This document shows, in pieces, positions 34,295-42,937 of a stretch of 64,000 bases of DNA (positions are counted from its first letter, which is position 1; the number at the start of each line of letters is the position of its first letter). The stretch spans positions 248,001 through 312,000 of the forward strand of contig CAZIFB010000001.1 in the NCBI GenBank assembly GCA_964538915.1, read 5' to 3'. This stretch comes from JAEUHQ01 sp964538915. Lineage in GTDB: Bacteria > Planctomycetota > UBA1135 > UBA2386. The translations under genes were made by a program, and so were the position numbers. The notes under the pieces were generated by a model. It was not told where the DNA came from, did no database searches, and was given only the letters and a program-made list of their open reading frames with translations.

Positions 34295-36844
34295 ATGTCC
34301 CGCGTGGTTCGTTCGACCCGGACGCTGCGTCCGTCCCTCGGCCGCTTCGCGGCTGGTGCGTTCGTGTGCGCGTCGACGCTCGCGTGCGGCGGCTCGCTCG
34401 CGGCGCAATGCACGGTCGCGTGGAGGACAGGGCTCGGCATGCCTGGCATCGACGGCTCGGTGCGCGCGGCAGCGACGTTCGATCCCGACGGCCTCGGGCC
34501 GATGCCCGCCGTCGCGGTGCTGGGCGGTGAGTTCGCGCTGGCGGGCGACGTGCAGGTGGTGAACCTCGCGACGTTCGATCCGGTGTCGTCGACATGGTCG
34601 CCGCTGGGTTCGGGCACGAACGCGCGCGTGCACGCCCTCACGACGCTCCTGCACGGTGACCTCGTCGCCGCGGGCCGCTTCACGATGATCGACGGTGTCC
34701 CGGCCGATCGTGTGGCGCTGTTCGACGGAACGACGTGGACCGCACTCGGCAGCGGCCTCGACTGGGAGGTCGACGCGATCGCCCAGCTCCCCAACGGCGA
34801 CATCGTCGTCGGCGGGGACTTCGCGCTCGCCGGCGGCTCGCCGGCGAGTCGCATCGCGTCGTGGGACGGCAGCGTGTGGTCGCCTCTCGGGACCGGCACC
34901 GACGGTCCGGTGCGCGCGCTCGCCGTCCTGCCGAACGGCGACCTCGTCGCGGGCGGTGCGTTCACCGTGGCAGGGGGCGTGGTGGTGAACGGCATCGCGC
35001 GTTGGGACGGCACCGACTGGTCGGCGATCGGCGGCGGCATGGACGACGAGGTGACGTCGCTCGCCGTGCTGGCGAACGGCGACCTCGTGGCGGGTGGTGC
35101 CTTTGCGCTGGCCGGCGGCGTGACGTCTCCGCGCCTCGCGGTGTGGGACGGGTCGTCGTGGAGCAGCCTTGTCGCCGGCGCCGACGGCGCGGTCGACGTT
35201 CTGCACGTCCTTCCCGGCGGCGAGCTGCTCGCCGCGGGTTCGTTCACGACGATCGGCGGAGTCTCGGCGAACCACGTGGGGGTGTACGACGGTGTCGCGT
35301 GGGCGGCCCTCGGCGCCGGCACGGACGGTTGGATCACCGCTGCCGTCGACATGCCGGGCGGCGACCTCCTGGTCGGCGGGCCGTTCGTGGCAGCCGGGGC
35401 GGTGCCCGCGCTCCACGTGGCCCGGTGGGACGGCCTCGGCTGGTCCGCGACCGGCACCGGAATGGACGCTGCGGTCCTTGCGCTCGCCCGCGGCGCGAAC
35501 GACGACGTGTTCGTCGCGGGCACGTTCACCGCGGCGGGGCCGGTCGCCGCCTCCGGCATCGCGCGCTTCGACGGTGTTGCGTGGGCAGCTCTCGACGCGG
35601 GCATGGACGCGCCGGTCGCGGCACTCGCGGTCCTGGCGAACGGGGACGTGGTCGCGGGCGGGGGCTTCGGTTTCGCTGGCGCCACCGCCGCGAGCCGCAT
35701 CGCGCGCTGGGACGGCGTCGCATGGCAGGCACTCGGCTCCGGCGTCGACGATTTCGTGACTGCGCTTGCGGTCCTGCCGAACGGCGACGTGATCGCCGGC
35801 GGCGCGTTCACGACGGCCGGTGGCGCTCCGGCGAGCCGCGTTGCGTCGTGGGACGGCTCGGCGTGGGCGCCCCTCGGCGCCGGGACGAACGGCGACGTGC
35901 GGGCGCTCGCGGTGTTGGCGAACGGCGACCTGATCGCGGCGGGTTCGTTCACGCAGGCCGGTGGCGCCCCGGCGGGCCACGTCGCGCGGTGGAATGGAAC
36001 GTCTTGGTCGGCGCTCGGTGCGGGCCTTGCCGGCGGCGCGGCGAACGCCCTCGCCGTGCTCCCGAACGGTGACGTCGTGGTGGCCGGCGACTTCGTTCTC
36101 GCGGGTGGTTCGCCGGCGAACCGCATCGCGCGATGGGACGGGGCCGCGTGGCACCCGCTCGATGCGGGCACCGACAACGAAGTGCTGGCGCTGCTCGCGC
36201 TGCCGGACGGCGACATCCTCGCCGGTGGGCGTTTCGCGACGGCGGGCGGCGCACCCGCGGCCCACGTCGCGCGATGGAACGGCTCGAGCTGGTCCGTGCT
36301 CGACGGCGGCGCGTCCGACTGGGTGACGTGTTTCGCGGCGCTCCGCGGCGACGCTGTGCTGGCGGGCGGGTACTTCGAAACCGTCGGCGGTCGCACGTCG
36401 GCGTTCTTCGCGGCACTCGCGACCGATTGCCCTGCGAGCGCGACGGCGTTCGGTACCGCGTGCCCGAGTTCGGGCGGCGACAACGAGCTGGTCGCGCTCA
36501 CCGAACCGTGGGTGGACAGCACGCTGCGCCTCCGGGCGTCGGGGCTGCCGGCGATCGCGCTCGTGCTGACGCTGACCGGCTTGTCGGCGTTGCCCGGACC
36601 GGTGCCGGTGTCCCTCCTGCCGCTCGGGGTTCCGGGCTGCGACCTGTTCATCGCACCGGACATCGTCGGTGCCACCACGGCGGTCGCCGGCACCGCGGCG
36701 GCGAGTCTGTTCCTGCCCAACGTTCCGCCGCTCGTCGGCCTCACGTTCTGGCACCAGATGCTGCCGTTCGAACTGGATGGCAACGGCGACCTGGTCGCCA
36801 TCACGGCGACCAACGCGGTCGAGTTCGTGGCCGGCGAATTCTGA
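34295..36844 (+). CDS. Secreted 14-unit repeat (beta-propeller-like) protein 4
   Basis: 849 aa. The signal peptide ends LAAQC (about residue 38). It has 13 full and one half units of about 47 residues, the most regular set of the four paralogues (NGDVVAGGGFGFAGA, IARWDG, WQALGSG). It also has more Ala/Asp and fewer Asn than the others. The cap begins DCPASATAFG and ends EFVAGEF, and is the most divergent of the family (LLPLGVPGCDLFIAPDI). No anchor or sorting motif recognised. It stands alone, followed by a terminator that overlaps its stop. Function unknown; surface or extracellular binding is inferred. Confidence 0.88.
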   Translation: MSRVVRSTRTLRPSLGRFAAGAFVCASTLACGGSLAAQCTVAWRTGLGMPGIDGSVRAAATFDPDGLGPMPAVAVLGGEFALAGDVQVVNLATFDPVSSTWSPLGSGTNARVHALTTLLHGDLVAAGRFTMIDGVPADRVALFDGTTWTALGSGLDWEVDAIAQLPNGDIVVGGDFALAGGSPASRIASWDGSVWSPLGTGTDGPVRALAVLPNGDLVAGGAFTVAGGVVVNGIARWDGTDWSAIGGGMDDEVTSLAVLANGDLVAGGAFALAGGVTSPRLAVWDGSSWSSLVAGADGAVDVLHVLPGGELLAAGSFTTIGGVSANHVGVYDGVAWAALGAGTDGWITAAVDMPGGDLLVGGPFVAAGAVPALHVARWDGLGWSATGTGMDAAVLALARGANDDVFVAGTFTAAGPVAASGIARFDGVAWAALDAGMDAPVAALAVLANGDVVAGGGFGFAGATAASRIARWDGVAWQALGSGVDDFVTALAVLPNGDVIAGGAFTTAGGAPASRVASWDGSAWAPLGAGTNGDVRALAVLANGDLIAAGSFTQAGGAPAGHVARWNGTSWSALGAGLAGGAANALAVLPNGDVVVAGDFVLAGGSPANRIARWDGAAWHPLDAGTDNEVLALLALPDGDILAGGRFATAGGAPAAHVARWNGSSWSVLDGGASDWVTCFAALRGDAVLAGGYFETVGGRTSAFFAALATDCPASATAFGTACPSSGGDNELVALTEPWVDSTLRLRASGLPAIALVLTLTGLSALPGPVPVSLLPLGVPGCDLFIAPDIVGATTAVAGTAAASLFLPNVPPLVGLTFWHQMLPFELDGNGDLVAITATNAVEFVAGEF

Positions 36845-36874
36845 TCCGCCCCGCCTTGCAGGCGGCGCGGATCA
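36842..36874 (+). terminator. Terminator hairpin of propeller gene 4
   Basis: TGATCCGC (36842-36849, including the stop codon) pairs perfectly with GCGGATCA (36867-36874), with an inner GCC/GGC helix and a short T-rich stretch after. It is the best terminator in the window. Confidence 0.65.
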
Positions 36875-36984
36875 GGATTTCACGGGAGCTGTCGCAACGC
36901 GGGGACACTCTGCGGGCGAGGTGAGTCATCCGGCCCCGCTGCGCCATCTCCGAAGGCCGCTGCCGTGGTTCAACGGACAGACCC

Positions 36985-37013
36985 TTGACGAGCCGATTCC
37001 CAACTGTTCTAAT
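36985..37013 (+). promoter_or_regulatory. Sigma70-type promoter of the gntR-ABC operon
   Basis: TTGACG (36985-36990), a 17-bp spacer and TCTAAT (37008-37013). This is the only clearly consensus -35/-10 pair I see in the window. The -10 overlaps the left arm of the operator. Start of transcription is expected near 37020, giving about a 27-nt leader to GTG 37047. Confidence 0.65.
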
Positions 37014-37027
37014 TGCACTAGAACAGT
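37003..37027 (+). promoter_or_regulatory. Palindromic operator for the GntR/YtrA-type regulator
   Basis: A perfect 9-bp inverted repeat, ACTGTTCTA / TAGAACAGT, separated by 7 bp and covering the -10 box and start site. Position and symmetry fit autorepression by the dimeric GntR protein encoded just downstream. Confidence 0.7.
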
Positions 37028-37046
37028 CCAAACACTGGATCCACCC

Positions 37047-37445
37047 GTGATCATCCGCGTCGACCCCCGATCCTCCGAGCCCCTGTTCGAACAGGTGGTC
37101 TTCGCCGTGAAGTCGGCGGTGGCCAGGGGGACGGCGAAGACCGGGGAGAAGCTGCCGAGCGTGCGCGAACTCGCGCGCGAGCTGGCGATCAACCCGAACA
37201 CCGTCGTCCGGGCCTACGAAGCCCTCGAACGCGACGGCGTCGTGGTGCGGCGCCAGGGGGCGGGCGTGTTCCTCACGGGCAGCGGCAGCGATCTGGCGGC
37301 CGCGGAGCGGAAGAAGCAACTGCACGACCTGCTGCGTCGTGCCGTGACGGAGGCGTTCCACCTCGGGTTCACCGCGGAGGACGTGGAGAAGGTGCTGCAA
37401 CAGTGCCTGGACGAGACGGAGATCAAGACGCGGAGGCAGTCATGA
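37047..37445 (+). CDS. GntR family (YtrA subfamily) transcriptional regulator
   Basis: 132 aa. An N-terminal winged helix-turn-helix (residues about 5-75) contains KLPSVRELARELAINPNTV and RAYEALERDGVV, standard for GntR. Only a short helical C-terminus of about 55 residues follows, which defines the YtrA subfamily that controls ABC transporter operons. The GTG start 37047 gives an N-terminus VIIRVDPRSSEPLFEQ typical of the subfamily. Its stop overlaps the ATG of the ABC ATPase by 4 bp (ATGA). A palindrome over its own promoter suggests autoregulation; the inducing signal is often a cell-envelope antibiotic in relatives. Confidence 0.92.
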   Translation: MIIRVDPRSSEPLFEQVVFAVKSAVARGTAKTGEKLPSVRELARELAINPNTVVRAYEALERDGVVVRRQGAGVFLTGSGSDLAAAERKKQLHDLLRRAVTEAFHLGFTAEDVEKVLQQCLDETEIKTRRQS

Positions 37446-38386
37446 GCAAGGACGTGGTCGTGTTCGACAGGGTGCAGCGCTGGTTCGGCGTGCACACGGT
37501 GTTGCGCGGGCTCTCGCTGCGAGTGCAACCGGGCACCGTGTACGCGTTGCTCGGCCGCAACGGCGCCGGCAAGACGACGGCGCTGCGGATCCTGCTCGGG
37601 TTCCTGCATCCGCACGAGGGTGCGGCGACGGTGTTCGGCTGCGACAGCCGCGACCTCGGCCCGACCGAGCGCGCCCGCATCGGCTACGTCGGCGAGGACC
37701 ATCGCCTGTACCCGACGATGTCCGTGGGGGACGCGATGGCGTTCGAGGTGGAAACGCGCCCCGCGTTCCGCTCCGCGTTCGTGGAGAAGGCGCTCGAGCG
37801 CTGCGGCCTCCGGCGCGCACAGCGGATCCCGCGACTCTCGCGCGGACAGCGCGCGCAACTGAGCCTGATCCTCGCCGTCGCGAGCGATCCCGAACTGCTG
37901 ATCTGCGACGACCCGGCGCTCGGGCTCGATGTGGTGATGCGGCGCGAGTTCCTCGACGCGCTCGTCGACCTGCTCGCGGAGACGGGATGCACGGTGTTGT
38001 TCAGTTCGCACTTCCTCGGCGACGTCGAACGCATCGCGGACCGCGTCGGTATCCTGCACGACGGCGCGCTGCTCGTGGATGCGACGCTCGACGACCTGAA
38101 GCGCCGCGTCGTGCGGTGCACGTGGTCGCCGGCGGCGGGCGAAGCTGCGCCCGCCGGTGCTTCCGTCCTGCGTGCCGCGCCGCGCCGCGGCGGCCTCGAC
38201 CTCACGCTGCTCGATCCGACGCCCGAACTGTTCGCGTCGCTGCGGGCGCGCGGCGAACTCGCCGAGGCGCCGTCGCCGTCGCTCGAGGACCTGTTCCTCG
38301 ACCTCACGGGGCCCGAGCGCCCCGGCATGCTGCGCGAACCGCTGGACGAACTCGTGTCCGGGCGGGCCGCGGGAGGTGCACGATGA
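37442..38386 (+). CDS. ABC transporter ATP-binding protein (YtrB-like)
   Basis: 314 aa. Walker A GRNGAGKT (38-45), Q-loop region GYVGEDHRLY (81-90), signature LSRGQ (132-136), Walker B LLICDD (152-157) and an H-loop His in FSSHFLGD. The catalytic Glu after Walker B is Asp (DDPALGLD), a variant I associate with Planctomycete homologues; hydrolysis may be slowed. A C-terminal extension of about 90 residues follows. It pairs with the membrane protein encoded next, with a 4-bp ATGA overlap, and is controlled by the upstream GntR. Export of a lipid or antibiotic-like molecule, or envelope maintenance, is the usual role of such modules. Confidence 0.92.
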   Translation: MSKDVVVFDRVQRWFGVHTVLRGLSLRVQPGTVYALLGRNGAGKTTALRILLGFLHPHEGAATVFGCDSRDLGPTERARIGYVGEDHRLYPTMSVGDAMAFEVETRPAFRSAFVEKALERCGLRRAQRIPRLSRGQRAQLSLILAVASDPELLICDDPALGLDVVMRREFLDALVDLLAETGCTVLFSSHFLGDVERIADRVGILHDGALLVDATLDDLKRRVVRCTWSPAAGEAAPAGASVLRAAPRRGGLDLTLLDPTPELFASLRARGELAEAPSPSLEDLFLDLTGPERPGMLREPLDELVSGRAAGGAR

Positions 38387-40293
38387 GCCTGCTCCTGCGC
38401 AAGGACCGTCCGTGGGTCGTCGGGTTCGCGACGTCCGGCGGTGCGACGATCGTGGTGGCCCTCTCCATGTCCGCGGAGAAGGCGTTCGGCGTCGGCGCCG
38501 ACCGGCTCGAGGAGCCCTTCCACGTTGCGTGGGCGGGAGGCCTGCTGCTCGGCGGCGTAGCGGCGTGTTTCGACGAGATCCTCGGCACGCGCGAGTTCCT
38601 GGCGCAGAGACCGCTGCCCCGTTCACGGCCGTTCGCGGCGCGACTCTTCGGTGTTCTCGCGGTGTTGTGCGTCTGGCTGTTCGCGGCGCCGCTCTTCACC
38701 TTCGGCATCGCGCTTCTCCGCGATCCGGGGCTGGTGCGTTTCGACCCATCCCTGTTCGTGCCCATCGTGGCGACCCTCGTCGTCGCGGTGTCCAGCGCTG
38801 CGATCGGCTTCGCGGCCGGCGTGCTGCCGGCGCCATGGTGGCAGCGCCTGATCGCGGCCGGCGCGTGGTTCGGGGCCGCGTTCGGCTGCGTGCACGCGCT
38901 CTCGAGGGGGCCGAACGGACAGATCGGGCTGCCGGGCTACGTCGTCGGCCACGTTCTCGTTGCGGTCACCATGTTCCTGGTCGCACGCAGCGCGTCGAGG
39001 CACGGAGCGGACCCGGATCGCCCATGGCCGGCACCCCTGCGCCGCGCCGTGCTCCTGCCCGTCGTCGGGGCCCTCGCCCTGCTGCTGGCCGCCGCTCTTC
39101 GCGAGATGCAGTCCGAAGCGATCCACGCCCTCGAGTTGCAGTATCCGAAGGTTGCTCGCCGCAACGGCGAGTTCGTGTTGTTCAAGTCAATCGGGCAAGG
39201 CAACTCGCGCCTCCGCTTCGACGCCGAGCATCGCCCGACGGGCGAAGAGTGGAAACCACAGGGCGACGAGGACGTGTGGTGGGGGCGGCAGTGGCAGTGG
39301 TACGGCTCGGGCTTCTTCTTCGAGGAGCCGCGCTGGTGTGCGTCGACGAACCGGACGCGCATCGAAACCGGCTGGGTCATGCTTGCGGGCAACGGTGCGG
39401 CGTTCGTCCGCAGCTTCGAGGGCTCGTTGCGGGAGACCGGCCGGGGTCCGGAACATGCCCCGTTCGGCCCCGACTCCACGATCGACGAAGTCGGCGACGC
39501 GGTCGTGGCGGTGGACGCCGCGACCGGCGAAGTCTGGCGGTTCGACCCGACTGTCGGCCACTTCGTCCGGGTCGCCGTTCCCGACGGCGAACGCTGCGAA
39601 CGGATCGAGTCTGCCTACTTCGGCGACTCGGCGGAGGACCGCGCCGCGCGGAAGTCCATGTTCCCGGACAGCTCCGGCAGCAACGGCAGCGACGGGTTCG
39701 TGCGCGGCCGGAGCGGTGGCTACACGGTGCGCGGCGGCGCCCTCGTGCTCGTGCCCGGCCTGCTCGAACGAGCGGATCGCCGGCGGGCCGAACGCTGGTC
39801 CGGGCCCGTCGTGGAGACGGACCCGCTCGTGTTCACGCTCGAACTCCCGGCGGACGGTTCGCCCGTGACGTTCCGCCACGAGTTCCGGCCGCGCACGGCG
39901 ACCGAGTGGCTGCAAGCCGGGAACGCGGTCCTCCTGAGCCTGCTGCGGCCAACGGTGCTGCAGGTCGCCGGCAACTTCGTGGCGATGCCGGACCGCACCG
40001 GCTGGATGTTCGATCGGCTCACGGTCGACGGGCGCCGGCCATGGCTCGTGTTCCTCGGCTGCCTCGTCGTCGGCGTCGCAGCGTGGCGGTTCGGCCGCCG
40101 GCTGCACGCGCTCGGCGCCGATCGCGCGACGCAGTGGTGGTGGCGCGCGGTGATCGTCCTGTTCGGACCTGTCGCAGTGCTGGTGGGGCTCGTGATCGAA
40201 CGACCGCGTCGCCACGCGCGACGTTCGCAGAGTGCGCCCGCATCGCCGCCCCGGATCGTCACGCCGCTCGAGTCACAGGAGTCCGTCGCATGA
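38383..40293 (+). CDS. ABC transporter membrane protein with large soluble insert
   Basis: 636 aa. About seven hydrophobic segments in residues 10-250 form the permease-like part. A soluble domain of about 330 residues (RNGEFVLFKSIGQGN..., with GDAVVAVDAATGEVWRFD) follows, probably outside the membrane. Two more membrane segments lie near 555-620 before a basic tail. No known ABC permease family signature recognised, but position and ATGA overlap with the ATPase gene imply the partner. GGGAGG lies 6 nt before the ATG. The insert may bind substrate or the downstream protease. Confidence 0.75.
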   Translation: MSLLLRKDRPWVVGFATSGGATIVVALSMSAEKAFGVGADRLEEPFHVAWAGGLLLGGVAACFDEILGTREFLAQRPLPRSRPFAARLFGVLAVLCVWLFAAPLFTFGIALLRDPGLVRFDPSLFVPIVATLVVAVSSAAIGFAAGVLPAPWWQRLIAAGAWFGAAFGCVHALSRGPNGQIGLPGYVVGHVLVAVTMFLVARSASRHGADPDRPWPAPLRRAVLLPVVGALALLLAAALREMQSEAIHALELQYPKVARRNGEFVLFKSIGQGNSRLRFDAEHRPTGEEWKPQGDEDVWWGRQWQWYGSGFFFEEPRWCASTNRTRIETGWVMLAGNGAAFVRSFEGSLRETGRGPEHAPFGPDSTIDEVGDAVVAVDAATGEVWRFDPTVGHFVRVAVPDGERCERIESAYFGDSAEDRAARKSMFPDSSGSNGSDGFVRGRSGGYTVRGGALVLVPGLLERADRRRAERWSGPVVETDPLVFTLELPADGSPVTFRHEFRPRTATEWLQAGNAVLLSLLRPTVLQVAGNFVAMPDRTGWMFDRLTVDGRRPWLVFLGCLVVGVAAWRFGRRLHALGADRATQWWWRAVIVLFGPVAVLVGLVIERPRRHARRSQSAPASPPRIVTPLESQESVA

Positions 40294-42065
40294 AACGCCT
40301 CTTTGCACTGTTCCTCGCCGTCCTCACCCTCGCGCCCGCTCTCGCCACCCAGGACATCCGCCGCGACGGGCCTCGCCTGTCGCCGTTCCGCGGCATGCGG
40401 CAGGTTGCGGCGGGCATCGAGGTGCAGATCGACGACGACACCTGGTTCGCGCTCGACGCGATGGGGGGCGTCGACACGAAGACTCTCCTCGCCGAAGCGG
40501 AGCGACTGTGCGGTTCGTCCGCGTGGAAGCGGATCACGGAAGACATGCCGGCGCTGTTCGAGGCGATGGGACACCCGCTCGGCCCGACCGTCGACGTCGA
40601 CGTGCGGGACCTCGCGTCGGGCGCGCGGAGCACGAAGAAGGCCGTTGAGCTGACCGTCGCCAAACGGGCGCGCCTGCTCGCCGCGAACGGCGGGGCGCCG
40701 GGGCGGCGGGCCTCGGTCCCCGGCGGGCCGGTGACCCGCTCCGATGCCGTGGCGGATCTCGAGGAACTGCGCGATCTGCTCGACACGAACTTCGCGTACC
40801 GCGACCTGCGGGGCGTCGACCCCGGCACCGTGGTCGAACGGGCGAAGGCACAGTGCGTCACCGAGTCGATCGATCGTGACGCGTTCGTTCGGATCGTCGA
40901 CGGCGCGCTCCGCGAGTTCGGCGACGGCCACTCGCGGGTCGACGGGGTGAGCCCGGCGCACGACGTGTTCCTTCCGTGCCTCGTGCAGGAGGTCGAAGGC
41001 GGTCCCGTCGCGTTCTCGGCGTCGCGCGACGGCTTCGTCGATCCGGAACGCCCGTTCGCCGTCGCGATCGACGGCCAGCCGATCGCCGTCTGGCTCGCGG
41101 CGGCGCGCGCGAGGTCGACCCAGGGATCGGCGGTGATGCAGGCGCGCGGAGCCGAAGGGCGGCTGCGGGACCTCGGCGACCTGCGCGCGGATCTCGGCCG
41201 ACCCGTGACCGGCGACGTGAAGCTCCGGTTGCGCGGGGCGGCCGGCGAACGCGACGTCGTGCTGCGTCTGTCGAGCCGGCGACCCGCGTACGGCGAGTGG
41301 CCGCGCACGAAGACCCGGCGCATGGACGCCGTCGGCTACCTGCGCATCGCGTCGATGGACGACGACGCGGCATTTCTCGACGGCCTCGATGCGGCGATGG
41401 CGTCGTTCCGCGACACGAAGGGACTCGTGATCGACGTGCGCGGCAACGGCGGCGGAAGCCGCGATGCGCTGCGGCGGCTCGCGCCGTATCTGCTGCCTGC
41501 GGACGGCGCTCCGGTGGTCGGCAACGTCGCTGCCGTGCTGCTCGAGGCGGGTGCGCCGGCTCCGGACGATGCACTCGCCGACCGCGGTCTCTGGCGCGCC
41601 GACTGGCAGGGCTGGAGCAAGCCGCAGGCAGCCGCGATCGCCGCGTTCGCGAAGTCGTTCTCTCCCTCGTGGAAGCTGCCCGCCGGCCGGTTCTCGCAAT
41701 GGCACTACCTCGTGCTCGACCGCGCCGACAATGCGAAGGCGTTCCCGTACACGCGCCCGGTGATCGTGCTGATCGATCGCGGCTGCTTCTCGGCGACGGA
41801 CGTGTTCGCCGCGGCGCTCGGTGCCCTGCCGAACGTGCGCCTCGTGGGCGAAGCCACGAGCGGCGGCAGTGGCCGCGCGCGCCGCTTCACGCTCGCGAAG
41901 AGCGGTGTGCGGCTGCAGCTGTCTTCGATGGCCTCGTTCCGCCCCGACGGCGTCCTGTTCGAGGGCAACGGCGTCGTTCCCGACGTCGCCGTCGCCACGC
42001 AGTCGACGGACCTGATCGGCACCACCGACACGGTGCTGCAGCGCGCGATCGAACTGCTACGGTAG
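40290..42065 (+). CDS. Secreted S41 family peptidase
   Basis: 591 aa. Signal peptide ends PALATQ (about residue 20). The C-terminal half is an S41/tail-specific protease: helical-bundle start LEELRDLLDTNFAYRDL, RMDAVGYLRIASMD, KGLVIDVRGNGGGSRDALRR, nucleophile region CFSATDVFAAALG (Ser about residue 497), and GEATSGGSGRARRF with FEGNGVVPDVAV. No clear PDZ domain. It overlaps the permease gene by ATGA with AGGAG upstream, so it is the fourth gene of the GntR-controlled operon. It probably cleaves a periplasmic substrate linked to the transporter's function. Confidence 0.87.
   Translation: MKRLFALFLAVLTLAPALATQDIRRDGPRLSPFRGMRQVAAGIEVQIDDDTWFALDAMGGVDTKTLLAEAERLCGSSAWKRITEDMPALFEAMGHPLGPTVDVDVRDLASGARSTKKAVELTVAKRARLLAANGGAPGRRASVPGGPVTRSDAVADLEELRDLLDTNFAYRDLRGVDPGTVVERAKAQCVTESIDRDAFVRIVDGALREFGDGHSRVDGVSPAHDVFLPCLVQEVEGGPVAFSASRDGFVDPERPFAVAIDGQPIAVWLAAARARSTQGSAVMQARGAEGRLRDLGDLRADLGRPVTGDVKLRLRGAAGERDVVLRLSSRRPAYGEWPRTKTRRMDAVGYLRIASMDDDAAFLDGLDAAMASFRDTKGLVIDVRGNGGGSRDALRRLAPYLLPADGAPVVGNVAAVLLEAGAPAPDDALADRGLWRADWQGWSKPQAAAIAAFAKSFSPSWKLPAGRFSQWHYLVLDRADNAKAFPYTRPVIVLIDRGCFSATDVFAAALGALPNVRLVGEATSGGSGRARRFTLAKSGVRLQLSSMASFRPDGVLFEGNGVVPDVAVATQSTDLIGTTDTVLQRAIELLR
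42058..42063 (+). promoter_or_regulatory. -10-like TACGGT before the rluA-family gene
   Basis: TACGGT overlaps the end of the S41 gene and lies 9 nt before the ATG at 42073. It implies an independent leaderless transcript. Confidence 0.4.
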
Positions 42066-42072
42066 GCGGCGG

Positions 42073-42933
42073 ATGGCCGATCGTTTCGTCGCCGCGTCCG
42101 CCGGGCCGGTGCTCGCCCTGCTCGCGGAACGCTTCCCCGAGTGGCACAAGAACACGCTGCGCGAGCGTCTGCGACTCGGCTGCGTCGAGGTGAACGGCGC
42201 GCCGATCGTGCGCCACGACCACCCGGTCGAGATCGGCGACGAGGTGGCGGTTCTCGCGAAGGCCGACGGCGTGCCGGACCGCCGCCGGGCGTCGGCGCTG
42301 ACCGTCCTGTTCGACGACCAAGACCTGATCGCGGTCGACAAACCCGCCGGTCTCCTGTCCGTCGCGAGCGACGACGAACGGACGCGCACGGCGCTGGCGA
42401 CCCTGCGCGAGCAGATCGGTCGCGGCGGACCGCGCGGCGCGTTGTGGCCCGCGCACCGTCTCGACCGCGAGACGTCCGGCGTGCTCTTGTTCGCGAAGTC
42501 GCGCGACGTGCTCGAGTCGGTCCAGACAGCGTGGCCGGACGTGCGGAAGGTCTACGTCGCCGTCGTCGAGGGTGTGCCGGCGCCGCCGTCCGGCGAAGTC
42601 GACCTGCCCCTGCGCGAGGACCGGAGCCTGTTCGTGCGGGCGGGGCGCCACCCCGACGCGAAACCGGCGTGCACCCGCTATCGCACCCTCGAGGTCGGAC
42701 GCGGGCGTGCGCTGCTCGAGGTCGAACTCGACACGGGCCGCAAGCACCAGATCCGCGTGCACCTCGCGACGATCGGTCATCCCGTCGTCGGCGACGATCG
42801 CTACGGCACGAGGGCACCGCGGCTCTGCCTGCATGCGGCGCGACTCGAACTCCGCCACCCGAAGAGCGGCGCGCCGCTCGTGATCGAGGCGCCGATGCCC
42901 GCGGTCCTGCGCACGGCGCTCGCGGCGCGCTGA
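42073..42933 (+). CDS. RluA family pseudouridine synthase
   Basis: 286 aa. An N-terminal S4-like RNA-binding segment (LRERLRLGCVEVNG, about 28-42) precedes the catalytic domain. The HRLDRETSG motif at 128-136 supplies the catalytic Asp131. LDTGRKHQIRVHLATIGHPVVGDDRYG is also conserved. It isomerises uridine to pseudouridine in rRNA or tRNA in the cytosol; which position (RluC, RluD or RluA type) cannot be told. Only 7 bp separate it from the S41 gene but it has its own promoter-like box. Convergent with a methyltransferase, 4 bp apart. Confidence 0.93.
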   Translation: MADRFVAASAGPVLALLAERFPEWHKNTLRERLRLGCVEVNGAPIVRHDHPVEIGDEVAVLAKADGVPDRRRASALTVLFDDQDLIAVDKPAGLLSVASDDERTRTALATLREQIGRGGPRGALWPAHRLDRETSGVLLFAKSRDVLESVQTAWPDVRKVYVAVVEGVPAPPSGEVDLPLREDRSLFVRAGRHPDAKPACTRYRTLEVGRGRALLEVELDTGRKHQIRVHLATIGHPVVGDDRYGTRAPRLCLHAARLELRHPKSGAPLVIEAPMPAVLRTALAAR

Positions 42934-42937
42934 CCGT

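Larger units (their letters stand above)
36875..37046 (+). other. Intergenic region carrying the GntR-operon promoter
   Basis: 172 bp with no gene. The first about 110 bp show nothing recognisable; the rest holds a consensus-like promoter and a perfect palindromic operator, listed separately. Confidence 0.6.

Noticed and set aside
9039..36844. CRISPR-like or satellite arrays suggested by the regular ~141-bp periodicity
   Set aside because: The periodicity is in-frame coding of ~47-residue protein units with much divergence between units; no conserved short repeat with unique spacers.
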